DNA of 5,665 nt from Bacillota bacterium (GTDB lineage: Bacteria; Bacillota; Bacilli; Alicyclobacillales; SLC66). Numbering within the stretch: the stretch's first letter is position 1; the number at the start of each line of letters is the position of its first letter. Below the pieces are notes generated by a model, which was given only the letters and a program-made list of their open reading frames with translations, did not search any database and was not told the origin of the DNA. Location of the stretch: positions 1 through 5,665 of the forward strand of contig JAJZCJ010000211.1 of assembly GCA_021846145.1 (NCBI GenBank), read 5' to 3'. A program made the position numbers and the translations under genes. Shown here piece after piece: positions 1 through 5,665 of the stretch.

Positions 1-58
1 ATTTACCCAAGCTTGCTAGTTTGTTAACATAGAGGTATGGCTGATCGTGATTTGCAAT

Positions 59-65
59 AGGGGAG
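59..65 (+). promoter_or_regulatory. Ribosome binding site of recQ
   Basis: AGGGGAG lies 6 nt before TTG (72) and 9 nt before the adjacent in-frame ATG (75). Both distances are workable. ATG is the stronger initiation codon, so it is chosen; the two alternatives differ by a single residue. Confidence 0.7.
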
Positions 66-74
66 CTTTGGTTG

Positions 75-1856
75 ATGCCTGCAGTAGATGATCGATTTCA
101 AATGGCACAGGAGATTTTAAGTAAATACTATGGTTATGAAACGTTTCGATCGGGGCAGGATGAAATTGTTCGCAGCGTGTTGGCAGGTCGAGACACCGTG
201 GGTATTATGCCTACCGGTGGGGGTAAATCCATCTGTTATCAAATACCTGCCCTGATTTTTTCGCATCTGACGTTGGTGATATCGCCGTTAATCTCACTGA
301 TGAAAGATCAAGTGGATGCATTGGATAATGTGGGGATAGCGGCTACGTACATCAATAGCACATTGACGTCAGCGGAGCTCAAGGCACGTATGCGGCAAGT
401 GGAGCAAGGCCACTATCGCTTGCTGTATGTTTCGCCAGAGCGCTTAGACTCAACGGCGTTTCTTGCTTGGTTGAATCGCCTGCAGCCTGCTCATGTGGCA
501 ATTGATGAGGCGCATTGTCTGTCTCAATGGGGTCATGATTTTCGACCTAGCTATCGCGCCATTGCACCACTTTTACAAAAATTTGATCATCGCCCTATTA
601 TCAGCGCACTAACAGCGACAGCCACGCCTGAGGTGATGGAGGATATTATTCAAATTCTCGAAATGAGAGTTCCCAATGTGGTGGTTACGGGGTTTGATCG
701 AGCGAATTTGACGTTTTCTGTCATTTCCGGTCAAGTGAAAAAGGATTTTGTATGGCAGTATTTAGCCGATCACCCCCAACAAGCGGGTATCATTTATGCT
801 GCGACGCGCAAAGAAGTAGACGGGTTATATGAATTCTTAAAAAAAAAGCGGATTGCAGTCGGTCGGTATCATGCAGGATTAAGTGATGCTGAACGAAGCA
901 ATCACCAAGAACAATTTTTATATGATGAAACGCGAATAATGGTAGCCACCAATGCGTTTGGAATGGGTATAGACAAATCTAATATACGATTCGTGATTCA
1001 CTATAATATGCCAAAAAACTTAGAATCATATTATCAGGAGGCGGGTCGTGCAGGGAGAGATGGGGACAAAGGGGAATGTATCTTGCTTTTTAGTCCTCAA
1101 GATGTGCAAACTCAAAAATTTTTGATCGAGCAATCTTCCAATATCCGACAATCTGTAGAATACAGAAAGTTGCAGGGGATGATAGATTATTGCCGCACGA
1201 CCAAGTGCTTGCGTGCTCATATGCTGCGCTATTTTGGCGAAAATGCAGCGGAAAGCTGTGCAAACTGCGGCAATTGCAACCAAGCTTTTGACGTTCAAGA
1301 TGTAACGATCCCAGCCCAGCAAATTTTTTCTTGCGTGGTGCGTGTGAAAGAGCGATTTGGTGTAAAAATGATTGCAGGCATTTTAAAAGGGTCGCACGAC
1401 AAACGTATTCTCGCACTTGATCTTCATCAGTTACCCACTTATGGCGTCATGAGCAAGAAACCCGAGAAGGAAATTATGGGGCTTATTCACACATTAATTG
1501 CAGATGGTTATCTGAAGCTAACCGAAGGTAAATATCCGGTGGTTCAACTTCATTCCACTGCTGTTCCGATTCTTAAACAACAATCCAAAGTGATGATAAA
1601 AATTCCACAAAAAGCTTTAGCGGATCAAGTGGACAGCACGTTGTTTGAACAACTTCGCGCTTGGCGCAAGGCAATTTCCTTGCGAGAAAAAATACCTCCT
1701 TATGTGATTTTCTCAGATCGCACGTTGCATGAACTGGCGTCGATTTGTCCGTTGGATCGTGAGGCATTGCTTGGTGTCAAAGGTATCGGTGAAATGAAAC
1801 TGGAGAAATTTGGTCAAGATTTGCTAGCGATTTGTCGATCACATCATGCAGGGTGA
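75..1856 (+). CDS. recQ: ATP-dependent DNA helicase RecQ
   Basis: This encodes a 3'-to-5' superfamily 2 DNA helicase, a cytoplasmic enzyme of recombination and stalled-fork repair. Counted from the ATG at 75 (593 aa), the motifs run in family order: motif 0 around Y19-Q28 (YGYETFRSGQ), Walker A with GGGK (K51), DEAH at 144-147 followed by the RecQ aromatic loop (CLSQWGHDFRPSY), SALTATAT at 177-184, motif V (ATNAFGMGIDK) and motif VI QEAGRAGRDG at 321-330. The zinc module has C378, C395, C398 and C401. A winged-helix RQC region (about 410-510) and a C-terminal HRDC domain (about 522-590, with GVKGIGEMKLEKFG) follow. Length and domains match a full RecQ (E. coli is about 609 aa), with no key residue missing. 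A TTG at 72 could add one residue; ATG is preferred, 9 nt after AGGGGAG (59-65). A run of nine A lies at 839-847. The gene ends 28 bp before the next one, so co-transcription is likely. Confidence 0.98.
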   Translation: MPAVDDRFQMAQEILSKYYGYETFRSGQDEIVRSVLAGRDTVGIMPTGGGKSICYQIPALIFSHLTLVISPLISLMKDQVDALDNVGIAATYINSTLTSAELKARMRQVEQGHYRLLYVSPERLDSTAFLAWLNRLQPAHVAIDEAHCLSQWGHDFRPSYRAIAPLLQKFDHRPIISALTATATPEVMEDIIQILEMRVPNVVVTGFDRANLTFSVISGQVKKDFVWQYLADHPQQAGIIYAATRKEVDGLYEFLKKKRIAVGRYHAGLSDAERSNHQEQFLYDETRIMVATNAFGMGIDKSNIRFVIHYNMPKNLESYYQEAGRAGRDGDKGECILLFSPQDVQTQKFLIEQSSNIRQSVEYRKLQGMIDYCRTTKCLRAHMLRYFGENAAESCANCGNCNQAFDVQDVTIPAQQIFSCVVRVKERFGVKMIAGILKGSHDKRILALDLHQLPTYGVMSKKPEKEIMGLIHTLIADGYLKLTEGKYPVVQLHSTAVPILKQQSKVMIKIPQKALADQVDSTLFEQLRAWRKAISLREKIPPYVIFSDRTLHELASICPLDREALLGVKGIGEMKLEKFGQDLLAICRSHHAG

Positions 1857-1884
1857 TAAACATAATAGAGGAGATGGCACGCTG

Positions 1885-3123
1885 ATGGCTGCGGAAGAAA
1901 AATATTTAGATTTGTCAGGAAAATTTTTAACGGGAATTCCTGAAATGGATAAGGAACATCAACAACTTGTCAACCTGATTAACCGGATGTACGCTATCTT
2001 CAAACGAAAAGGGGAAGCATCAGAAATTTTAATGGTGCTTGAAGATTTATTAAAATATGGTGCCAATCATTTTGCAGATGAAGAAGCATTTATGAAAAAA
2101 ACAGGTGTAGAAAATCTGGAAGAACATAAGCAAATTCATAAAGAGCTGATTCGTCAGGCGCTGGAAATTCGGGATAAGCTCAAGAGCGGAGAGTCAGGCG
2201 TTGGTATCGAGACGTTTAAATTTTTACAGAATTGGTTAATGGGTCATATTGCTGGCGTAGATGTAAAAAAATACGGGGTTGTCAATGATCATCAAGTAGT
2301 GAGTAGCGCAGGAGGATATGATGCTGACTGGCTATTTCATACGATTGTTAATGTATCATCGCCAGATTCATTGATTGCGTTAACTAATGAATCTGGGAGA
2401 GTAACGCATATCAAAAAAGTGGCTCATTTTCCTTTTCCAATCGACGTAGGGAGTGAAATGAGCCAGCCCCAATTTTCGGGCATGCTGTCGGCGAAGGCAT
2501 GGAAAGAACGGCGACTGATTCAACAGGATGGTAACCCAGAATTATTTGGATTTCCTTATCATGCTAGTGCAGAACCGATCTTTGTACAAGGTGAATTTAA
2601 GGGGATTCTTTCTGTCGTGATGAAAGTGTCTCATAGTGAAGAATTAGGGAATGGGTTAGTTGGGTTAACTGATCAAGTGGGTATTTTAGATACATTAGCT
2701 CATGATCTGGCGGATGCAGGGACATCATTTGCCCAAAATGTAGACGCGATTGCTTCTGCCGTCAATCAATTGAATGACAATGCAAAAGCGCTGGTACAGA
2801 TCAATACATTAGTGTCTGAAGTCGCGGCACAAACTAATTTGCTTGGGTTAAATGCAGCAATTGAAGCGGCGCGAGCGGGGGATCTCGGGCGGGGCTTTGG
2901 TGTGGTTGCTGATGAAATTCGTCGTCTTTCGCAAATGGTGAGAGATTCATCTAAGCAAGTTAATAGTAAGGTGAACGAGATTACGGACGAGATTGAACAC
3001 ATTCAGCTAGCAGTACAAGATGGGATGGCAGCCAGTGAGGAACAGGCGGCACAGCTTGAAGAATTATCTGCTACTGTTACACATGTTCATGACACCACGG
3101 AAGAACTCCGCAAGTTCGTCTAA
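1885..3123 (+). CDS. Soluble hemerythrin-sensor-MCP chemoreceptor
   Basis: This is a predicted cytoplasmic chemoreceptor-like protein of 412 aa. Residues 1-130 form a bacteriohemerythrin domain with all seven expected di-iron ligands: H25, H62, E66, H81, H85, H121 and D126 (motifs MDKEHQQL, HFADEEAFM, HKQIH, HIAGVD). Such domains bind O2 reversibly, and some are redox or NO responsive. Residues about 145-250 resemble the sensory domain of Bacillus YfmS-type soluble receptors (GFPYHASAEPIFVQGEFKG). Residues about 251-412 are an MCP hairpin with the conserved CheA/CheW-contacting tip at 311-350 (AAQTNLLGLNAAIEAARAG, GRGFGVVADEIRRL). No transmembrane segment, signal peptide, HAMP domain or C-terminal CheR/CheB pentapeptide is visible. 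I chose the ATG at 1885 because AGAGGAG (1867-1873) stands 11 nt before it; an in-frame ATG at 1846 would overlap recQ and lacks a comparable site. It probably signals oxygen or redox state to CheA. The ligand specificity of the middle domain is unknown. Confidence 0.94.
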   Translation: MAAEEKYLDLSGKFLTGIPEMDKEHQQLVNLINRMYAIFKRKGEASEILMVLEDLLKYGANHFADEEAFMKKTGVENLEEHKQIHKELIRQALEIRDKLKSGESGVGIETFKFLQNWLMGHIAGVDVKKYGVVNDHQVVSSAGGYDADWLFHTIVNVSSPDSLIALTNESGRVTHIKKVAHFPFPIDVGSEMSQPQFSGMLSAKAWKERRLIQQDGNPELFGFPYHASAEPIFVQGEFKGILSVVMKVSHSEELGNGLVGLTDQVGILDTLAHDLADAGTSFAQNVDAIASAVNQLNDNAKALVQINTLVSEVAAQTNLLGLNAAIEAARAGDLGRGFGVVADEIRRLSQMVRDSSKQVNSKVNEITDEIEHIQLAVQDGMAASEEQAAQLEELSATVTHVHDTTEELRKFV

Positions 3124-3162
3124 ATCCGTATCATCTGTAGCGAAATGGGGGAAACCAAGACA

Positions 3163-3170
3163 AGGGGAGG
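3163..3170 (+). promoter_or_regulatory. Strong ribosome binding site of the small gene
   Basis: AGGGGAGG, 7 nt before ATG 3178, is close to the ideal match for the 16S rRNA tail. It is the main evidence that this short frame is translated, and it decides the start against the ATG at 3145. Confidence 0.75.
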
Positions 3171-3177
3171 GATCAGC

Positions 3178-3366
3178 ATGGCCAATCAGCATACGATGAA
3201 CCATAACGAAGCATTTACGTTTCGTGGTGCCACCCTTGACAATCCTCATTATGAGGCGATTGTCAAGGAGAGGGACGAGTTATTTGACAATGTAAAACTT
3301 GTCACCATCCCTTGGCTACAGTACCATCGCGCGAATGTTCCGCACTTAGCCCGCCATTCAAACTAA
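3178..3366 (+). CDS. Small hypothetical protein (62 aa)
   Basis: I do not recognise this protein family. The reading frame gives 62 residues beginning MANQHTMNHN and ending in PHLARHSN. It is soluble, has no membrane segment or cysteine, and holds six histidines (5, 9, 24, 50, 56, 60), three of them in the last 13 residues. The start is well supported: AGGGGAGG at 3163-3170 lies 7 nt upstream. An earlier in-frame ATG at 3145 has no ribosome binding site. The gene begins 54 bp after the chemoreceptor stop with no terminator between, so it could be the third gene of that transcript. Its middle contains a long perfect-armed hairpin and a second inverted repeat, which is unusual for a short coding sequence. 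It might be a real small protein, the leftover start of a larger deleted gene, or a leader frame tied to those structures. The strong ribosome binding site favours translation. Confidence 0.6.
   Translation: MANQHTMNHNEAFTFRGATLDNPHYEAIVKERDELFDNVKLVTIPWLQYHRANVPHLARHSN
3234..3268 (+). repeat. Long inverted repeat inside the small gene
   Basis: CCTTGACAAT (3234-3243) is perfectly complementary to ATTGTCAAGG (3259-3268). Inside these arms, CCTCAT (3244-3249) pairs with ATGAGG (3251-3256) around a single T, and an unpaired CG (3257-3258) bulges on the right. As RNA this would be a nearly continuous stem of about 15 bp, since the tightest inner pairs cannot close over one base. As DNA it could be a protein-binding palindrome. 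No run of T follows, so it is not an ordinary intrinsic terminator. Confidence 0.8.
3284..3304 (+). repeat. Second TTGACAA/TTGTCA inverted repeat
   Basis: TGACAA (3285-3290) and TTGTCA (3299-3304) are inverted copies separated by 8 nt. The left copy, TTGACAAT (3284-3291), repeats exactly the eight bases at 3236-3243, 48 bp upstream. With the preceding hairpin, four copies of the TTGACAA/TTGTCA word fall within about 70 bp. Confidence 0.6.
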
Positions 3367-3391
3367 CATTTTTGACGGGGTTTGGGATTCG

Positions 3392-3420
3392 TTAGTATCG
3401 CCGTAGACACATGTTGTATT
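3392..3420 (+). promoter_or_regulatory. Weak candidate promoter for aspD-iadA
   Basis: TTAGTA (3392-3397, three of six consensus bases) and TGTATT (3415-3420, four of six) are 17 nt apart, and the latter is preceded by an extended -10 TG at 3412-3413. Transcription would begin near 3427, placing the hairpin at 3433-3468 at the start of the aspD message. An overlapping alternative is TTGACG (3372-3377) with TAGTAT (3393-3398), but its spacer is only 15 nt. Both are guesses from consensus resemblance. Confidence 0.25.
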
Positions 3421-3432
3421 CGCACCCGCAAT

Positions 3433-3471
3433 AGGGTTGGTCCCACCTGTATAAGGTAGGCCAACCCTTTT
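3433..3471 (+). terminator. GC-rich hairpin with short T-run, upstream of aspD
   Basis: AGGGTTGG (3433-3440) pairs perfectly with CCAACCCT (3461-3468). The stem continues, after one bulged T and a C-A mismatch, with CC/GG and ACCT/AGGT around the loop GTATA. The right arm runs into TTTT (3468-3471), giving the form of a Rho-independent terminator, although the T-run is short. It could end the transcript of the three genes before it. It finishes only 8 nt before the aspD ribosome binding site, leaving little room for a promoter after it, so it may instead be a leader attenuator, an operator palindrome or a message-stabilising stem. Confidence 0.6.
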
Positions 3472-3493
3472 CCCACCATTTGGAGCAGAACGG

Positions 3494-5131
3494 ATGATGA
3501 AAGTGGTGCAATTTAAGGGAATATCATTGGATACAGAGCGTGCGTATGAGCAAATCAGTCCATTTGAGTTTAAGAATAAATTGATTAGTTTAGCACAAGA
3601 ACAGGAAAAAAAAAGTGCTAAGGCGATGCTTAATGCAGGGCGTGGCAATCCAAATTGGCTAGCGGCCACTCCAAGGGAAGCATTTTTTACATTGGGTCAA
3701 TTTGCTGTATCGGAAAGCCGTAGAGTTTGGAATCAAGGTGATCTTGCCGGGCAACCTGAAAAGCAAGGTATTGCTGACCGGATCGCCACCTTTATTGTTC
3801 ATAATAGATCTCTGCCAGGGATAGAATTGCTCAAACGGGTAGTGGATTATGGCGCGAATGTACTGGGATTTGACGCTGATTCATGGGTATTTGAGTTGGT
3901 GGATGGGATCATTGGCGACAACTATCCGACACCAGATCGAATGCTCGAGTATGTTGAAAAGGTTGTTCGCGAATTTTTGCAAAAGGCGTTGTTTGAGGGA
4001 CAAGGGCTGGCTGATGAGTTTGACTTATTTGCTGTAGAAGGTGCCACTGCAGGTATGTGTTATATATTTGACTCACTGCTCGCGAACCAGTTATTGTCCC
4101 GTGGGGACAAGGTGGCAATTATGGTACCTATTTTTCCTCCCTATTTCGAAATCCCACAATTGGATCGTTATCATTTTACAGTGGTGGAGATAAGGGCAAC
4201 TGGAGTGGATGAAAAAGGGGCACACACGTGGCAGTATCCGCTTGATGAATTGAAAAAGTTAGAAGATCCTAGCATCAAAGCGTTATTTTTAGTGAATCCA
4301 AGTAATCCACCGTCTGTGGCGATGGCACCTGATTCGGTACAAGTGCTAATTGACATTGTGAAGAACAACAACCCGCAATTAATGATCATTTCAGATGATG
4401 TGTATGGGACCTTCGTGGATCATTTTCATTCATTACTTGCTGATTTGCCGTTTAATACGATCGGCGTCTATTCCTTCTCCAAGTATTTTGGTGTGACTGG
4501 ATGGCGGTTAGGAGTGGTGGCGATTCATCAACGCAACGTGTTTGATGAGCGGTTGCGACAGTTGCCGCGTGATCAAATAGAAGCGCTCAATTCGCGCTAT
4601 GCTTCTTTATCACAGCACCCTGTAGAACTGCGATTTATGGACAGACTAGTAGCAGACAGTCGGCAAGTGGCAATGAACCACACAGCGGGGTTATCTACGC
4701 CTCAGCAGGTGCAAATGGCGATGTTTGCCGCATTTGCGTTGCTTGATCAGGATAATCAGTATCAAGAATTAACAAAAACTATTTGTCGACGTCGAATGGT
4801 GCTGTTATACGAAGGTCTAGAGTTGCCAATTCCACAGTTGGAACATGATGCAGACTATTATACGGAGTTTGATTTGATGGAGTGGGCAACCAATCATTAT
4901 GGAGGCGATTTTGCGCGCTATTTAAAGGCCAATTATGAACCACTGGACATCCTTTTTCGATTAGCAGAACTTTCTTCCATTGTGCTTTTAAACGGCGGCG
5001 GATTTCATGGCCCCACTTGGTCGATTCGGGTGTCTTTGGCAAATTTGAACGATCAAGCGTATGAAAGAATTGGACAGGAATTGCACCATGCGTTAGATGA
5101 ATACGTCACCAGTTGGGAAACATCAAAGTGA
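3494..5131 (+). CDS. aspD: Bifunctional aspartate transaminase/aspartate 4-decarboxylase
   Basis: This is a fold-type I PLP enzyme that removes the beta-carboxyl of L-aspartate, giving L-alanine and CO2 (EC 4.1.1.12), with side activity as an aspartate aminotransferase. It is also called asdA or Asd in the literature. Visible features in the 545 aa protein are the family N-terminal motif NAGRGNPNW (47-55), the cofactor-site region VEGATAGMCYIFDSL (181-195), VNPSNPP (267-273), ISDDVYG (299-305) with the aspartate expected to contact the pyridine nitrogen, and SFSKYFGVTGWRLG with the Schiff-base lysine K330. R512 in SIRVSLANL is the expected alpha-carboxylate-binding arginine. The length is close to characterised family members (about 530 aa), which assemble into large oligomers. 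ATG 3494 is the first start codon after an in-frame stop at 3452; TTGGAG (3480-3485) lies 8 nt before it. iadA follows after 15 bp. A nine-A run is at 3606-3614. Confidence 0.95.
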   Translation: MMKVVQFKGISLDTERAYEQISPFEFKNKLISLAQEQEKKSAKAMLNAGRGNPNWLAATPREAFFTLGQFAVSESRRVWNQGDLAGQPEKQGIADRIATFIVHNRSLPGIELLKRVVDYGANVLGFDADSWVFELVDGIIGDNYPTPDRMLEYVEKVVREFLQKALFEGQGLADEFDLFAVEGATAGMCYIFDSLLANQLLSRGDKVAIMVPIFPPYFEIPQLDRYHFTVVEIRATGVDEKGAHTWQYPLDELKKLEDPSIKALFLVNPSNPPSVAMAPDSVQVLIDIVKNNNPQLMIISDDVYGTFVDHFHSLLADLPFNTIGVYSFSKYFGVTGWRLGVVAIHQRNVFDERLRQLPRDQIEALNSRYASLSQHPVELRFMDRLVADSRQVAMNHTAGLSTPQQVQMAMFAAFALLDQDNQYQELTKTICRRRMVLLYEGLELPIPQLEHDADYYTEFDLMEWATNHYGGDFARYLKANYEPLDILFRLAELSSIVLLNGGGFHGPTWSIRVSLANLNDQAYERIGQELHHALDEYVTSWETSK

Positions 5132-5146
5132 TTAGGGGGCGCTCAT

Positions 5147-5665
5147 ATGTCACACTTAACGTTAATACGCAACGCCAACCTATATTCGCCTAAACCACGC
5201 GGAAAAATGGATGTATTAATAGGTGGGCAACAAATCATCGCTGTGGGAAAAAATCTGTCTCTACATGGTACAGGTATCGAAATTGACGAAGTGGACGCCT
5301 CCGGTTTATACATGTTTCCTGGCTTGTTGGATCAACATGTGCATATGGCTGGAGGCGGCGGGGAAGGTGGGTTTCATTATCGCACTTCGGAAATTTCACT
5401 TAGTCATATTACGACGGCTGGCGTAACGACCGTCGTAGGCGTGTTAGGAACAGATGGCGTGACGCGCACCACTAGGGAGCTATTAGCAAAAGCGGAGGCG
5501 TTGGAGTTCGAAGGCGTTTCGACTTACATCTACTGCGGGGCTTATCAAGTGCCCACGCGCACGGTGACAGGCACGCCAAGATCAGACATTGTACTGATTA
5601 ATAAAGTAATTGGAGTCGGAGAAATTGCGATTTCTGATACGAGATCTAGCCATCCAAGTGAGAAT
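5147..5665 (+). CDS. iadA: Isoaspartyl dipeptidase (beta-aspartyl-peptidase), 3' end cut
   Basis: This is the N-terminal 173 residues, still open at the window end, of a metal-dependent amidohydrolase-superfamily peptidase that splits beta-aspartyl (isoaspartyl) dipeptides into L-aspartate and the second amino acid (EC 3.4.19.5). Family members are about 390 aa, so less than half is present. Visible are the first metal-site histidines H64 and H66 (DQHVH), the glycine-rich AGGGGEGGF with E73, AGVTTVVGVLGTDG (91-104), the tyrosine Y133 in GAYQVP, and GVGEIAISDTRSS (156-168). These parallel E. coli H68, H70, E77 and Y137. At the position of the E. coli carboxylated lysine (K162, in VIGVKCAISD) this protein reads VIGVGEIAISD, so E159 may bridge the two metals instead. 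AGGGGG (5134-5139) lies 7 nt before the ATG. The gene is 15 bp behind aspD, almost certainly on the same message, and would supply its substrate. Confidence 0.95.
   Translation, partial: MSHLTLIRNANLYSPKPRGKMDVLIGGQQIIAVGKNLSLHGTGIEIDEVDASGLYMFPGLLDQHVHMAGGGGEGGFHYRTSEISLSHITTAGVTTVVGVLGTDGVTRTTRELLAKAEALEFEGVSTYIYCGAYQVPTRTVTGTPRSDIVLINKVIGVGEIAISDTRSSHPSEN

Noticed and set aside
1..58. Promoter for recQ (TTGCTA at 13-18 with TATGGC at 36-41, 17-nt spacer)
   Set aside because: The -10 matches only three of six bases and no supporting element is seen. All three forward frames have stops here, so the tail of an upstream gene cannot be identified either.
1846..1884. Longer start for the chemoreceptor at ATG 1846, overlapping the end of recQ
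   Set aside because: There is no good ribosome binding site before it, the 13 extra residues are polar and fall before the hemerythrin domain, and AGAGGAG fits the ATG at 1885.
3145..3177. Upstream start (ATG 3145) for the small gene
   Set aside because: No Shine-Dalgarno precedes it, and the added stretch is encoded by the very ribosome binding site that serves ATG 3178.
3236..3289. TTGACA at 3236 and 3284 as consensus -35 boxes
   Set aside because: Neither is followed by a credible -10 at 16-18 nt (ATTGTC and ATCCCT respectively), so they are better explained as parts of the inverted repeats.
3450..3455. TATAAG in the hairpin loop as a -10 box for aspD
   Set aside because: No acceptable -35 lies 16-18 nt upstream (the sequence there is CCGCAA/CGCAAT), and transcription would start within the right arm of the stem.
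3367..3493. T-box or other known riboswitch in the aspD leader
   Set aside because: No T-box consensus, specifier loop or other recognisable aptamer core is visible; only the single terminal hairpin is convincing.
3358..3669. Minus-strand open frame of 103 codons across the aspD leader and start
   Set aside because: It runs antisense through the well-supported aspD N-terminus, has no recognisable motifs and looks like a chance frame. Other minus-strand frames inside recQ, the receptor and aspD were dropped for the same reason.
5223..5426. Forward open frame of 67 codons inside iadA
   Set aside because: It is out of frame with the clear IadA metal-site motifs and has no ribosome binding site.

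Overview
The window reads as a compact stretch of chromosome from a Gram-positive, spore-former-type bacterium (Bacillota, class Bacilli). Four things suggest this: strong purine-rich Shine-Dalgarno sites before almost every gene, moderate A+T content, a RecQ with the complete Bacillus-like domain set, and a soluble chemoreceptor whose middle and tip resemble Bacillus YfmS. A lineage near the Alicyclobacillaceae would fit, but that is a guess. All convincing genes are on the + strand. I see no tRNA, rRNA, CRISPR array, transposase or phage gene.

Layout. A complete recQ helicase gene (75-1856) is followed after 28 bp by a gene for an unusual soluble receptor (1885-3123). This receptor joins an oxygen-binding hemerythrin domain, a YfmS-like sensory domain and a short methyl-accepting signalling hairpin. 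Next comes a small gene of unknown function (3178-3366) with an excellent ribosome binding site. It carries two inverted repeats built on the same TTGACAA/TTGTCAA words, one of them a long hairpin. The 127 bp between this gene and the next hold a weak candidate promoter and a strong GC-rich hairpin ending in TTTT (3433-3471), just before the next ribosome binding site.

The right-hand part is a tight catabolic operon. aspD (3494-5131) encodes a PLP-dependent aspartate 4-decarboxylase/transaminase. iadA (5147 to the window end, cut off) encodes isoaspartyl dipeptidase. Together they predict a route in which beta-aspartyl dipeptides are split to L-aspartate plus a second amino acid, and the aspartate is then decarboxylated to L-alanine and CO2. 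The dipeptides could come from damaged proteins or, speculatively, from cyanophycin.

The first three genes could share one transcript ending at the hairpin. The same hairpin would lie in the leader of aspD, so it may also act as an attenuator or operator. The observations most worth following up are the receptor architecture, the structured small gene, the leader hairpin and the dipeptide-to-alanine operon.
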